A program made the translations under genes and the position numbers. From the NCBI GenBank assembly GCA_018398765.1, contig JAHBMJ010005491.1:22501-70625 (forward strand): a DNA stretch of 48,125 nucleotides, in the 5' to 3' direction. Origin of the DNA: Chromera velia (lineage: Eukaryota > Sar > Chromeraceae). Positions 11,093 through 32,223 of the stretch are shown in pieces. Every line of letters starts with the position of its first letter. Positions within the stretch are counted from its first letter, which is position 1. The notes under the pieces were generated by a model. It did not search any database. It was not told the DNA's origin and saw only the letters and a program-made list of their open reading frames with translations.

Positions 11093-12140
11093 CTATTAAT
11101 CGTAATCGCTATTATACTAGGCTAATTGCCAGGATAATGGTGAATCTCAATCTCTTATAAGTTGTCAAACTGCATATTATAGCACATTATATGCGATATG
11201 ATTCAGGATACTATGCCCTAGGCCCCTAGCACTGATATTGATCGTGCAATGCAGTTAATGTGTATCCTAGCTTATATTTCTAGTTGTATCTTTTAAATTG
11301 GAGCAATGTAGTACCATTCTACTACCATGCTAGCTATATAGTCATGGTAGTAGCTATATAGTTACGGTAGTAGCTATAGTCTCTTACTAAGCTTCTTTTA
11401 CAAGTTGTTGAAATTATAGTTTTTAAGCTCTTATAGCTCCAATTAAACTTAATTTAGATTAATTTTAATAATACGATATAAGTCAAGGCCCCAGGCTAGC
11501 AGTGGATCATGGGGTGCCCGAAACATAAATCCTATCTTATCCTAATCCTATGCTATGGTTATTATAGCAATTTTAATTTTTTTAAAAATATTTTATCTAG
11601 AAAATTCTAGAGAAAATTTAATTGGTACATAAGGATAACTCATCTTCAGACTAGTCTTCAGATCACAATCATCATTGTACCCCGAGTCATACTCCATTGC
11701 TATCGGCTCACACCGGCGATAAACGTCGAATGTTCCGAAGAAGTCAATGCTGTGCAACTGACTTTTGAGAGCAAATCTTCTTCTCAGTTGAATAGCCCCA
11801 ATCTGATGGGCTCAGGGCCTAAGTGTTTCCCCTACGTACCTTCTCCAATCTGATACACAAATACTCAGATCAACTGCTTTCTGTCGCGCTCACTCTCTCT
11901 CAAGGAATCAAGACAATGGGAACAGCGAAGCATGAAACAAACGGTCGAAGTGTTCAACGATCAAACTCTAGCTGCAGCGATTTATCGATACAGAAGCAAA
12001 CTAACTAAAGATTCTTAACAGTGGACGTGCTGCTAGGCGTGCTATGCAGACGGGAAAATGTGATGAAAACAAGTATCATTGGAAATCCTTCCTCCATTGA
12101 GCCTTGTAACTGAGGCTGGCTACAACTGTATGTGCAGTAT
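11093..12140. other. AT-rich intergenic region
   Basis: No gene recognised. It has a cluster of short repeats near 11325-11390 (TAGCTATATAGT and GGTAGTAGCTATA) and many poly-A/T tracts. Short ORFs here look like chance. Confidence 0.5.
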
Positions 12141-12335
12141 ATATTATTACAGACAGTGAGGATGAGATAATTCCGTCTGCAAAAGTCCGCGCGCAAAAGC
12201 CGCGTACAAAAGTTTTTTAGTGAAATCTGTGCATGCAAACAGCAAATTTTGCTTCAAAAACTTTTGTACACGGCTTTTGCACGCAGACTTTTGCAGACAG
12301 AATTATCTCATCCTTACTGTCTATGATAATAATAT
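12141..12335. mobile_element. Foldback MITE, about 195 bp
   Basis: The two arms (about 12141-12215 and 12262-12335) are inverted copies. The left arm reads GATGAGATAATTCCGTCTGC followed by AAAAGTCCGCGCGCAAAAGC. The right arm gives the same with a few substitutions when reverse complemented. There is no coding capacity. Part of one arm recurs at 47110-47167, and a trace of its outer end (TTATTATCACAGACAATGAG) recurs at about 36567, so this is a dispersed family. Confidence 0.75.
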
Positions 12336-12724
12336 TGTATATGTAGTACGTCTGCAATATGCGGCCCCGGAAAACACTCTTCAAAGCATAAGTAGCACAC
12401 AAAATTAATGTTTTTTCACACAGCTTTCCCATGTTTTCCCCTTTTTTATATGTTGTGCACGGAGCAAGTGAATTTTTACATATACACCGGGTTGTCAACC
12501 TAAATCAGACAATTGAGGCTCAGTGACAAGCGTCAGTCTGCGTATATGTAGAGAGTTATGTCAGACAACACAGGAACACGACTTTTTCCACTAGTTTTCC
12601 CAGCTTTCAGTCAGTGCTTTCGGTCAGTGCTTTCCATGTTCAGTCTGTAATCTATATGCATGAGAGCTAGAGAAGAGGACAAACAAAGGAACAGGTCCGA
12701 ACAAATCCGAATCTCTTTGTTGAA
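12336..12724. other. Intergenic, upstream of the ankyrin pseudogene
   Basis: No gene seen. A tandem pair TTTCAGTCAGTGC / TTTCGGTCAGTGC lies at 12603-12630. Confidence 0.4.
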
Positions 12725-14100
12725 ATGGAAGCAACGGGTAGAGATCAGGAGGCCAATGAGCAAATCTCTTTGCTTGTCAGATCCCTTTGCTCTGCAATAA
12801 AAAAAATTAAGCTCTCGCTCAAATTGAAATTTGTGACTCCACAGACGGTTGTTCTCATCCGCAACAGTCTGACACAGCTGCATAGAAACTTATTAGATTC
12901 AGTGTTGAACAACACCTACGAATTTGACCTACCCTCTCTGGAGGACCGGCTTCCGGAAATTGTAGATTTGATTGCCCTTTTCCGCCCTATGTGTGCAGCG
13001 ACTCTGTACGAAGCGCAGCAGCAGTACGAAAAGACGGGGGGGATAGATGATGTCAAACTTCTGTTGAAGTACGGTGCCAAAACTAACATGGTTGTTGAGG
13101 GGGAGACCCTTCTGACGCGTGTCAGCAAGAAAAAACAAAGAATTGCGATGCAGCACATCCTTTTAGACGGTAACGCAGATCCCTGCCTCAAAAATGGCTG
13201 GGGAGAGGCCCCTATTGTTCTTGTACTGAAGGTCGACAGCCAGAACAGTCTCTAGGGGGGGGCAGCATTTGCACCCCTTCTGCTCGAGTCCCCGAAGATG
13301 TTCATCTCAAAGACAAACACTGATTGCACCACGGGGGGAACAGTGTTTCACCTGTGTAGAGATCTAACAGTCATGCCGAAATTGAAACTCAGGGGTGGGG
13401 AAATCGATGCGCTGAGCTTAGGCGGAGAGGGAGAAACCAACAATGATACCTTGAAACAACTCCACTCATCTAGACAGCCTACCGAGGGGACCTCACAGTG
13501 ACTATGGTTCGCTCCCTTGTTCAGAACGGAGCAAAAGTGAACTTCCAAGCGTACGATTCGTCTACTACCTTGCTGACTACAACGGTATGTGGGCACCTCC
13601 CCGTAGCCTTCTTTTTGATAAGACAGAAGTGGGCAGACCTCTCAAAAACAGATGCAAGTGGGATCACGATCCTTCACTGTCACTTTGCTTCTGGCCAAGT
13701 CGATGCTGAGTTTACCGAACTCATTCTTCAGTATCTGCCGACACTGATTTACGAAACAAATTGCAGAGGGCGGACACCCCTTCATGTGTTGGCAGACACC
13801 TCCATGTCCCCCAATCTCTTGACCACAGTTTTCAACAAGTTTGCGGCCTATAGAATCGCGTCTTACACCACCCTGAAGGATACCGACGGAAAGACAGTTT
13901 TGATGAACGCCTGCAGAAAAGGTAACCCCGCATTTGTTCAGAAGCTGTTGCAAACCCTTCCAGGACAGCTTCAACTTGAAGGTGCAAACATAAAGCGTCA
14001 TCTCGATGAGAGAGACTCGAACAACGATACGGCCCTCATTCTGGCAGCCAAAGAGGGTCATACGGCTGTCAGGTCTCTACTTCTTAGAATTTTTATATGA
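12725..14100 (+). pseudogene. Ankyrin-repeat protein, broken
   Basis: The plus strand encodes an N-terminal helical region starting MEATGRDQEANEQ and then ankyrin-type repeats: DDVKLLLKYGAKTNMVVEGE, AMQHILLDGNADPCLKNGWG, MVRSLVQNGAKVNFQAYD, CRGRTPLHVLADTSMSPNLL, TDGKTVLMNACRKGNPAFVQ and NNDTALILAAKEGHTAVRSL. The reading is cut by TAG at 13253 (the frame continues GGAAFAPLLLESPK), by a frame change between about 13390 and 13450, and by TAG at 13471 in the new frame (ETTPLI before it, TAYRGDLTVTMVRS after it). Simple introns do not remove these breaks. The 3' end (from 14043) overlaps the 960-bp duplication. The likely ancestor was a cytosolic scaffold-type ankyrin protein of about 450 aa. Confidence 0.7.
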
Positions 14101-15002
14101 CTTTATACTTCCAAGTTTACACATATATGATTTTAACTAGGATTTTGAAGTGCTGAATGGTTGTATACTTAGTTTTTTATAGTTTTTTGCAATGTTAGGC
14201 CCACAGTTAGGAGGCTATGCATATCTAGATACATATAGTGCCCACAGATCATTCCTCACATACATGAATGCATGCATGCGACGTGAACCCATCTAGTGAA
14301 CCCATGCATGCAGACGTCAATACTCAAAGCTACACTAGAAGCTACCTTGCAGTCTTGTCACTGCGGCAGTCCAGGCGTTGAAATAATGATTGAAGGACAT
14401 TGAACTCGACCAATTAAGCTACTGGGCCGGAGGCCCCGTGCGTGCTTGTGTGCGTGCATGCTCACAAATGGAAGAAAGCAAAGCTGATTGCAAAAGAGCA
14501 GAGTGTGTTCGCATGGGAGTGTGAGGATAATGCGAGGGATAATGCGGTCTGAGGAGGGCAAGCAGGACGCAGGCAGGCACGAGGCTGGACGGGCAGCAGA
14601 CCAGCCTTTTCTTGTGAAGATGAGGAAGGCGGTCTCCAACTGCTTCTGGCCGCCCTAGCAGTGAGCCTTCAGCTCTTCTTCTCCGTCTCCCTTACCAGCA
14701 CGCCTTAGTCTGTATGGGGTAGAGAAGAGAGAAGAAGAGAAACGGAGAGACTCTTTAGGCTCAGTCTTCGTTCCTTCAGAGCTGACTCTGTTTTGCAAGT
14801 CCCCTCATGCTCTTTCTTCCAGTGTTGCATCCTGCCTCCTGCCCCTTTTGCTCTCTCTTCCTTTCTCTTTCTAGCCTCGCGATCCCGAGAGAGACTAGAC
14901 AGAGGAACGAGAAAGAGAAAGAGAGGAGAGGACATTCCTTCCACGGGCTCGCTTGCTGCAATTCGCGTTGCCCGCTTTCCCTGCTGCCCTTTCCCGTCCG
15001 TT
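14043..15002 (+). repeat. First copy of a 960-bp exact direct duplication
   Basis: This segment runs from within the last ankyrin repeat to CCCGTCCGTT and is followed by a single N at 15003. The same 960 bases follow at 15004-15963, again closed by a single N. I saw no difference by eye. It contains only short ORFs without recognisable function. It is most likely an assembly joining artefact. Confidence 0.85.
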
Positions 15003-15003
15003 N

Positions 15004-15963
15004 GGCAGCCAAAGAGGGTCATACGGCTGTCAGGTCTCTACTTCTTAGAATTTTTATATGACTTTATACTTCCAAGTTTACACATATATGATTTTAACTA
15101 GGATTTTGAAGTGCTGAATGGTTGTATACTTAGTTTTTTATAGTTTTTTGCAATGTTAGGCCCACAGTTAGGAGGCTATGCATATCTAGATACATATAGT
15201 GCCCACAGATCATTCCTCACATACATGAATGCATGCATGCGACGTGAACCCATCTAGTGAACCCATGCATGCAGACGTCAATACTCAAAGCTACACTAGA
15301 AGCTACCTTGCAGTCTTGTCACTGCGGCAGTCCAGGCGTTGAAATAATGATTGAAGGACATTGAACTCGACCAATTAAGCTACTGGGCCGGAGGCCCCGT
15401 GCGTGCTTGTGTGCGTGCATGCTCACAAATGGAAGAAAGCAAAGCTGATTGCAAAAGAGCAGAGTGTGTTCGCATGGGAGTGTGAGGATAATGCGAGGGA
15501 TAATGCGGTCTGAGGAGGGCAAGCAGGACGCAGGCAGGCACGAGGCTGGACGGGCAGCAGACCAGCCTTTTCTTGTGAAGATGAGGAAGGCGGTCTCCAA
15601 CTGCTTCTGGCCGCCCTAGCAGTGAGCCTTCAGCTCTTCTTCTCCGTCTCCCTTACCAGCACGCCTTAGTCTGTATGGGGTAGAGAAGAGAGAAGAAGAG
15701 AAACGGAGAGACTCTTTAGGCTCAGTCTTCGTTCCTTCAGAGCTGACTCTGTTTTGCAAGTCCCCTCATGCTCTTTCTTCCAGTGTTGCATCCTGCCTCC
15801 TGCCCCTTTTGCTCTCTCTTCCTTTCTCTTTCTAGCCTCGCGATCCCGAGAGAGACTAGACAGAGGAACGAGAAAGAGAAAGAGAGGAGAGGACATTCCT
15901 TCCACGGGCTCGCTTGCTGCAATTCGCGTTGCCCGCTTTCCCTGCTGCCCTTTCCCGTCCGTT
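15004..15963 (+). repeat. Second copy of the 960-bp exact duplication
   Basis: Apparently identical to 14043-15002, with an N on both sides (15003 and 15964). It begins inside the ankyrin coding sequence (GGCAGCCAAAGAGGG), so this copy carries an orphan ankyrin C-terminus. Confidence 0.85.
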
Positions 15964-16124
15964 NCTTTGCTTTTCAATCAGGCCCCCCCTCAATTAGCCA
16001 GCCGACTGGCAACGCACTGAAGGAAGAAGCAGTGCACCCACAAAATTGGCACACAAAGAAAGGTGAGACAAGGAGAAGAAAAGAGGGTCCGTGCGAATGA
16101 AAGAAGAGGGCAGGAACACTACGT

Positions 16125-16362
16125 GCTCGAGGAAGAAAGAAAGAAAGAAAGAAAGGAAAGAAAGGAAGGAAAGAAAGAAAAGAAAGAAAAGAAAGAAAGA
16201 AAGAAAGAAAGAAAGAAAAAAAAGAAAAGAAAGAAAAGAAAGAAAGAAAGAAAGAAAGAAAGGAAAGAAAGAAAGTTAGAAAGAAAGAAAGAAGAAAAGA
16301 AGAAAAGAAGAAAAGAAAGAAAAGAAAGAAAAGAAAGAAAAGAAAGAAAGAAAGAAAGAAAA

Positions 16363-16398
<36 letters not shown>

Positions 16399-16465
16399 GA
16401 AAGAAAAGAAAGAAAGAAAGAAAAGAAAGAAAGAAAAGAAAGAAAGAAAGAAAGTAAGAAAGAAA

Positions 16466-16496
<31 letters not shown>

Positions 16497-16558
16497 GAAG
16501 AAAAGAAAGAAAAGAAAGAAAGAAAGAAAGAAAGAAAAAGAAAGAAAGAAAAAAAGGA
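16125..16558 (+). repeat. AAAG-type polypurine microsatellite
   Basis: About 430 bp composed almost wholly of GAAA/AAAG units with occasional AAAAG and GGAAAG variants and only isolated pyrimidines. It lies just beyond the 3' end of the kinase gene. Open frames of Lys/Glu/Arg through it are composition artefacts. Confidence 0.95.
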
Positions 16559-16692
16559 CTAGTCCAAAAACTGCAAAAGAAAAGGGGGGGCAAAACCGCC
16601 TCAAACAAAACCTTTCATCGAGGACCTTTCCCAAATCCATCCTACCTTTTCAAGCTTAAATATACCATACACCCCCCACCCCCCTGTCATCG

Positions 16693-26389
<9,697 letters not shown>

Positions 26390-27079
26390 TACTGATCAAA
26401 AGCAGAAGCAGACCTACAGCAAGACTCAATCCCACTACTTTTCCCCGAGGATCAAGAATCACCGAAGGCGCTGACCACGCCGCCTTGCGGGAAGACCATG
26501 TGAAAGCGTGTGACACCTCATCGAGACAGCCTCACCCAATCTGTACAAACCATCCTTCGGCAAGAAACCAGGTCGGCTACTCACTGAGAGATCTGCACCT
26601 CAAGTTCAGCTGTTGCTAGTGTTGAAACAGTTTCAAATGTCGCTTGTGCGGCTGACTGCATGGCATGGGTTCTGACTTCTGTGTCCGGACTCTGAAGAAG
26701 GAAGAACAGGAGATTCGCGTGATGAATCATCCGCTCGAATCCCCGCAAGTTTTTTTTTTTTCAGCGTTTGCGGTCGATCTTATATCAAAGGTCGTTCGCA
26801 CGGAGCAATAATCACGGTCATTGCGGGGACGATGCGGGGACGCATCATCGAATCTGAGTCTGAATCTCTATATACTCAGTGAGTCATGCTGACTCTTTTG
26901 ACGATTCATTCGCGAAAGAGAAGCACTATTTTTAACCGCAGCGTTGATGCCAGACACTCCACATTAGTATTCAACCATCCCAGGATCTGAAGGCTCGCGT
27001 TTCAAGTTTCAACTCCGCCTGCCTGACTGGCTGAGTTGTGACGACGGGTCTTTCTGATCGCTTCTGTGTCCAGGGAAAT
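26390..27079. promoter_or_regulatory. Shared upstream region of a divergent gene pair
   Basis: About 690-710 bp separate the start of the kinase gene (minus) from the start of the helical-repeat gene (plus), so both promoters must lie here. Visible motifs are a T12 run near 26750, the palindrome GATGCGGGGACGCATC near 26831, and CTATATACTCAGTGAGTCA near 26868. No transcription start can be fixed from sequence alone. Confidence 0.45.
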
Positions 27080-27100
27080 ATGCTTAGGACGCGTGGGTGA
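27080..27100 (+). promoter_or_regulatory. Six-codon uORF abutting the main start
   Basis: ATGCTTAGGACGCGTGGGTGA encodes MLRTRG, and its TGA is followed at once by the main ATG (27101), in the same frame. Such a uORF could lower initiation or allow termination-reinitiation. It could also be untranscribed. Confidence 0.3.
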
Positions 27101-28894
27101 ATGTCCCTCTTCTCGCGGTCGCCTCTGATGAGGCTTTGCAGTCGTCTGCAGCAGCAGAAGCTGTCTGCAGAAGAACTAAGGGCTGCAGCAAGCTCTGTGC
27201 TGCGTCTCCAGAGTGCGCAGAGTCCGGTTGTCTCCTTCTCTCTCAAAGAAATAGAAGCGGAAAGGACTTTTCTTCGGGAGGTAGGACAGTGTCTGGGTTT
27301 CCTTGCAGACCTTCGTTTTCAAAGCCATGATTTTTGGAGTCGAGCAGGCAGGTTGCTGGCATCTCGATTGGATGCGTACGTGAAGACAAGGGACACCAGT
27401 AGCTCCACCTCTTTGCCGTCTCCTCCCCCCGTCTCCTTCCAAATCCCGAGTCGGACACTGGCTTCAATTCTGAACGCCTTTGCCCGCGTCGGTATCGCAA
27501 ACAGACGACTTCTCTCGTCGGCTGCCCGCACTGCTCTGCTTCTGCCTCCAAGGGATTTACATCCCGTGGACTGTGCTCAGATGTGCAACGCTTTCGCGAA
27601 GTTGAAATTCTTCGACGCGCACCTCTTTCGTTGGTTGTCTGACCGTGCTGTGGCTCTTGCACCTGACATGGACGTGCAGGGCTTGACGTCTGTGTGCAAT
27701 GCCTTCTCGAAACTACCCTCCCCATCTGCGGGAGCATCCTGGAACGTGAAAAGTCTCTTTGAAGAGCTGCTACCAGAGGTAGAAAGGAGGGTCGACAAAC
27801 TCAGACCTGGGGAGGTTGCGCAGATTGCCAACGCGTATGCTCGTGTGTTTGGAGAGACAGACCCAGGCCCCCACACTGTCTGTCGGGTCATTGAACGGGG
27901 ACTTGAGAGTGACGTGTTCGACCGTTTCTCCGTCAACGAGCTTGTCATGTGTCTAAATGCAGCTGTGAAAGCGGCTGCGTGGGATTCAGACCCCTGCTCT
28001 ACTTTCTTTCAGCGTGCCGAGCTAAAAGTGGTCGAAGCGTTTGATCACCTCGATGGACCCCATATGGCGGTAGCCGTCAACGCATTTGCCCGGGCCGGGG
28101 GTCCCTCTCTGTCTTCCTTCCTTCCCGTCTTCGAGAGACTGAAGGAGTGCCTTCCTTCCCAAATGGAAAGAAGACCTCCGTTGTCGTCAACGAATTTGTT
28201 CCAGATCGCAAACGCCCTCTCGAGGCGCAACATCCGAGACACACACACACTCGAATTAGTGGCCATTCGAAGCCATTTCCTGGGCTTTTCAGCCTTTGAA
28301 CCCGTCAACTTGGCTCTTCTGGTCGGAGCGTTTGCACGTTCCGATCTCGTGTTGTCTGAGGACATCAGACGAGAGCTCCTCGAAGCAGCCTCCGACCACG
28401 TCTCGCAGGGAAACCTGAACCCCATCGCTATGGCTGCACTTGCATACGCACTGTCGGCCTCCCCGTTTCTGGCAGAACCCCGTGTGATAACCGATGTGCT
28501 CTTAGATCTTTCGGGAAAACAACTGAGGTCCAAGTCTGTCATCTATCAGGTCAGTGTGTAGCCTTCTCTCACTCACATATCTCTCTGTCTCTATTTCTAT
28601 CTGTCTGCCCATCTATCTGTCTATCTTTCTGTCTATCTATCTCTATCTCTCTTTCCGCCCATCTATGTCATTTTCTCTCCCTACCCGCGTGTCTGTATAA
28701 GCGTGTGTGCAAGTTTGTCGGGTCCCATCTCCGCACTGACTGAGCTGTCTTTCTGTTTTTTTCCCTGCGATTTTCGGTCTCCATTACGTTTCGTCTGTGC
28801 AACAAATTTTGTGTATTCGCGTCAAGAAAAAGAAGATGGATGGACGTATGCATCTTGGCTCGCCGTCTTCTGGCTTGTCCGCAACTTGTACACT

Positions 28895-28927
<33 letters not shown>

Positions 28928-30412
28928 TCGTTCTTTTCGGTGGCCCCCATTCCAAACTACTGGTCCTTCCCACCATTCCCTGACCGCTTTGCTCTTTGAA
29001 AGTTTATCAATCATTCTGGACGAAAAATCAGAGGAAGCGGTTGCTTGTCTGCAAAATAGCCCCGTCAGGTCGTCTCATTTTTGTGCTACTCTCGTTTGCC
29101 GCCTTCCCCCGCTTCTTCACGTGCGCACAGAACTACTTCCTTCCCTGCTCTGTGTCTGCAGAGCTTTCTCGCCCTTCACGCTCTGAGATGGCTGTGTGCA
29201 CTCCCCTGTGGGGATTCGTACGTGGCGGTGGGCTCTGCAGAGTCCCCTGAGCCTACAAGAGAGCTGGACAGCGCTGCTCTTGGTCAGAGTGTCCCTAATG
29301 GTCCTGGCGTGACATCAGAACACCAAACTGACAATGTTCTCTGTGAAAGGGACAGGGGTGGAGGGAAGTGGGAGAAAGAGTCGCCCTTCCCGTATTTGTT
29401 GCGGGATGAAGGGCGACAGAGGGGCTGCTTGAAAGAGGTTCTTCCTTTCCTGTCTTGTGTCTCCTTCCGTGAGATCCAGACCCTTTCCGACTTTTTCTGC
29501 CGTCTCTCAGAGGCTCTCGAAGAGAGGGGGTACTTTGCCTCACGCACTCCGTCCTCCCAGTTCAACACCCAACCCTCAGACACACAGGCAGAAGTCCTCC
29601 TGGCCGTCTCCTCAGTCCTCTCACCCTGCAGCCTAGACGCAGAGACGGCCCGAGAAGAGACGGAGAGAACAGACCCGATCGAGACGCCACTTTCAGGGAT
29701 AGAAACGGAGCCCCCCTCGTGCCCAGTCTCCCCCTTCCCGATGAGAGAAGAGGCAGTGATTGGGCCCTTCTCTGTCGACTTGCTCCTTCTCTCTCTTCCC
29801 GATTCCTCCTGCTTGCATGTGTCCTCGCCTCGTCCCCACAAAGAGACTGAATCTCTCCGCATGACATGTAGTCGTGCACAGGGCCCCCCTCCGACAGAGC
29901 AGTGGGATAACGCCTTGTCACAGGAGGAGGTGCGGGGAACCTCTGCAACCCGACTGACACCACGAGAGACGTTGCTCCATGACCCTGTGAACACACGCAT
30001 GCAGAAGGCTGCCCCAACAAGCGGACTAGGATTCGTTTCTGCCGAGCAAACCGTCGCTCCACCCCCTTCACTCGCAAGGTTGCGAGCGGACCTGCAAAGG
30101 CGGCAAGGGGAGGAGACTGACAAAACTCCCTCTGTGGATGAGGAGAGCAAGCTACAGGAGCCAACTGAGGTGGGAGAAATCGAGAGAAGTTCCGCCTTTT
30201 CAGGTCAATCTGGCTTGTGCGTGAAGGTCGACGGGAGAGAGCGGGACCGCTTTCGGATCGAAGAACCAGCTGGGCCAAGGGGTCCTGAATATTTAAATCC
30301 CAAGCAGGGAGGCACATCCCATTCCCGCCAGTATCCTGATGAAATGATTGTACGTCCCGTTGTAGTCCCAGATCCGCCTTTTGTGTCCAGGCTGCAGCCT
30401 AAAGTCTTCTAG
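27101..30412 (+). CDS. Organelle-type helical-repeat protein (FAST/RAP-associated, HPR-like)
   Basis: Exons 27101-28549 and 29162-30412 join in phase 0 (donor GTCAGT, acceptor TCTGCAG) to give 899 aa. The N-terminus MSLFSRSPLMRLCSRLQQQK is basic and hydroxylated, lacks acidic residues, and looks like a mitochondrial presequence. From about 115 to 480 there are repeated helical hairpins with the signature of FASTK/OPR/HPR-type RNA-binding proteins: LASILNAFARVGIANRRLL, CAQMCNAFAKLKFFDAHLF, LTSVCNAFSKL, VAQIANAYARVF, MAVAVNAFARAGG, LFQIANALSRRNIRD and MAALAYALSASPF. Near 682, VIGPFSVDLLLLSLP recalls the strand that precedes a RAP domain, but the usual RAP core (IEVDG, H) is not visible and about 200 disordered residues follow. 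Such proteins bind organellar rRNA or mRNA in alveolates. The function here is inferred. Confidence 0.8.
28556..28665 (+). repeat. TCTG/TCTA tetranucleotide repeat in intron
   Basis: Imperfect CTGTCTAT units occupy the 5' part of the single intron (28550-29161) of the helical-repeat gene. A CT/GT run at about 28897-28927 lies further down the same intron. Confidence 0.8.
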
Positions 30413-31246
30413 GTAGTTTTCCGTATAGGTTTTAACAAAATATCTTTTCAACTTGAATGCGCTCAAACAAGCCTTTTCAAATTATGTATTTGTAAAATGA
30501 TCGGCTGCTAGATCGGCTGCATCATCGGCCAAAATGATCGGCTGCTAGATCGGCTGCATCATCGGCAACCTAAGGTAAAGTCTATTAAAGCTCAGGATTG
30601 ATTTGATTGATTGATTGATATCAGGAGATATTCAAATCATATTACAAATATATGATAATTATCATAATGTCTTTCAGTACTGATTGATTGATTGATTGAT
30701 ATGTTCCGCCCTAGGGCCTAGGCGATGCATAGTGGTAAAAAAAAAAAAAAAAAAATCTGAAAACGTCTATTCTTTTTTTTTTTTTAATTTAAAATTTTAT
30801 TGTATATGTAAAAAAAAATAAAGGTTAAATGACTAGCTTCAACTAGAGTTTGAATCATATCTAGGATCCCAGTTTCACTTTTAGCTTGGTAGACGCTTAA
30901 AAAGATTGACCAAAACTAGCTTCGACTAGAGCTTCGAAATGTATATCGTCCTAGATATCGTCAAAGAGCCAGTCAAAGAACTTCTCCTCTGTCAGACCCC
31001 CCGGTGGATGTATAATGATTATCAATTTAGATAATCATTACGTATTAAAAAGACTTTAAGCTCTTAATAATTATCATAATGAGTAATTATTATCAAAATA
31101 AATAATCATTATACATCTTGATCACACTTTATTCCTCTAGCACTATCACTCACATGCCTTTACACTAGAAAGATACTAAAACGATATGAGTGTTGCATAT
31201 TGAAGAAAGATTAGAATGATTATGACATCTCACTGGCAGGAACTTC
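30413..31246. other. AT-rich intergenic region
   Basis: No gene seen. A 36-bp direct duplication with the core GATCGGCTGCTAGATCGGCT sits at about 30499-30566, GATT tetramers at 30605-30620 and 30683-30702, and A18 and T13 homopolymers at about 30737-30790. A short foldback element (31007-31117) is listed separately. Confidence 0.6.
31007..31117. mobile_element. Small foldback element, 111 bp
   Basis: It begins GATGTATAATGATTAT and ends with the exact complement ATAATCATTATACATC. The inside is AT-rich with further ATAATTATCATAAT-type palindromes. It shares the TAATGATTATCAAT core with the longer palindrome at 33895-34112 and with a small hairpin at 32773-32808. Confidence 0.55.
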
Positions 31247-31792
31247 TTATAAAAATGCGTCAATCCATCCTTGGAGTTTTGCCCGCCCCTCTCTACCGCA
31301 GAGCTTATCTGGCATGATACGAATTCGGTCAGCCACACAGGAAATGGGAAACACTCCATACCCCCCAAGCTGCACATATTTACACCATGGAATCGCGTTT
31401 GCCCGTGGCCAAACTTCCGTCTCATGCATTTGTAGCTTCTCTCACAAGCGTACAAAAACAAAAGGGGTCTCTAGTTAACACAGCCTGCAAACTTCTGCAC
31501 TGAGGGTATGCAGCTGTATTTCACGCCGAGGGACAACGGTGAAAATCAAAGGAAGCCGTCCCCCAACCACTGAATCACCCCCCTTGTTATATGGAAGCGA
31601 TTTCAGAGGGACCCCCATGAAATTAGTTCGAAGATCACAAAACACATCATCAAAGATTGCTTTCTTATGGGGATTGATTCTCAGGGGACGCGGGATCTCC
31701 CACTGCAGTATAGTAGAGATGAATCGGACCTTAGATCGAACCTCACTTGCAGCTGCAACATTTGACGTGAAGTTCGATGGCTGTTCGTTGCT
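31247..31792 (-). pseudogene. Unrecognised broken coding region
   Basis: One minus frame carries protein-like sequence throughout: VRFISTILQWEIPRPLRINP, then AIFDDVFCDLRTNFMGVPLK, GGRLPLIFTVVPRREIQLHT, and later NAIPWCKYVQLGGYGVFPIS and IRIMPDKLCGREGRAKLQGW. It is interrupted in frame by TAA (31477-31475) and TGA (about 31444-31442) and ends at TAA 31247. No intron obviously removes the stops. I cannot name the family; a mobile-element or virus-like origin is possible but not shown. Confidence 0.4.
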
Positions 31793-32223
31793 TTAAGTTG
31801 GGTTTCTTCACCATCACTGCATGTTGCATCGTGTTGCGTAGACGGGGTGACTGTCGCGGCAAGATCCCACGCCGGGACCGCGTGCGGCCTACAGCCCGGC
31901 CGGCCGGCCCGGCCAGCCGAGCGGAATAGCCACTCACTCACTGCAAAAAAAAAAAAGTTGACGGTGACGGTCAACTTTCACTTTTACCGTGAACGTCCGG
32001 TCGACCGAGTCTGGCCATGGAAAAAGAAGGATGACAAGAGCTCAGCCATAGTGAAAAAGACAGAGACTACAAAATTCTACTGAAAACTGTCAGAGAGGTC
32101 GTGCAGAGTTGCAGTCGATATCTGGATGCTTATCCATCTGTCTGATTGACTGTTGCACCGTTGTTCATTGACACAGGTTTGTTGTTCTGCGTTGTTCCGT
32201 TCCATTCCGCTCGCTGTTCCTGT

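Noticed and set aside
16063..16659. 198-codon Lys/Glu/Arg ORF and its Phe/Leu/Ser antisense partners
   Set aside because: Pure translation of the AAAG microsatellite; no non-repetitive coding part.
29284..30317. Minus-strand ORFs up to 288 codons
   Set aside because: Antisense shadows of exon 2 of the helical-repeat gene; no domain visible.
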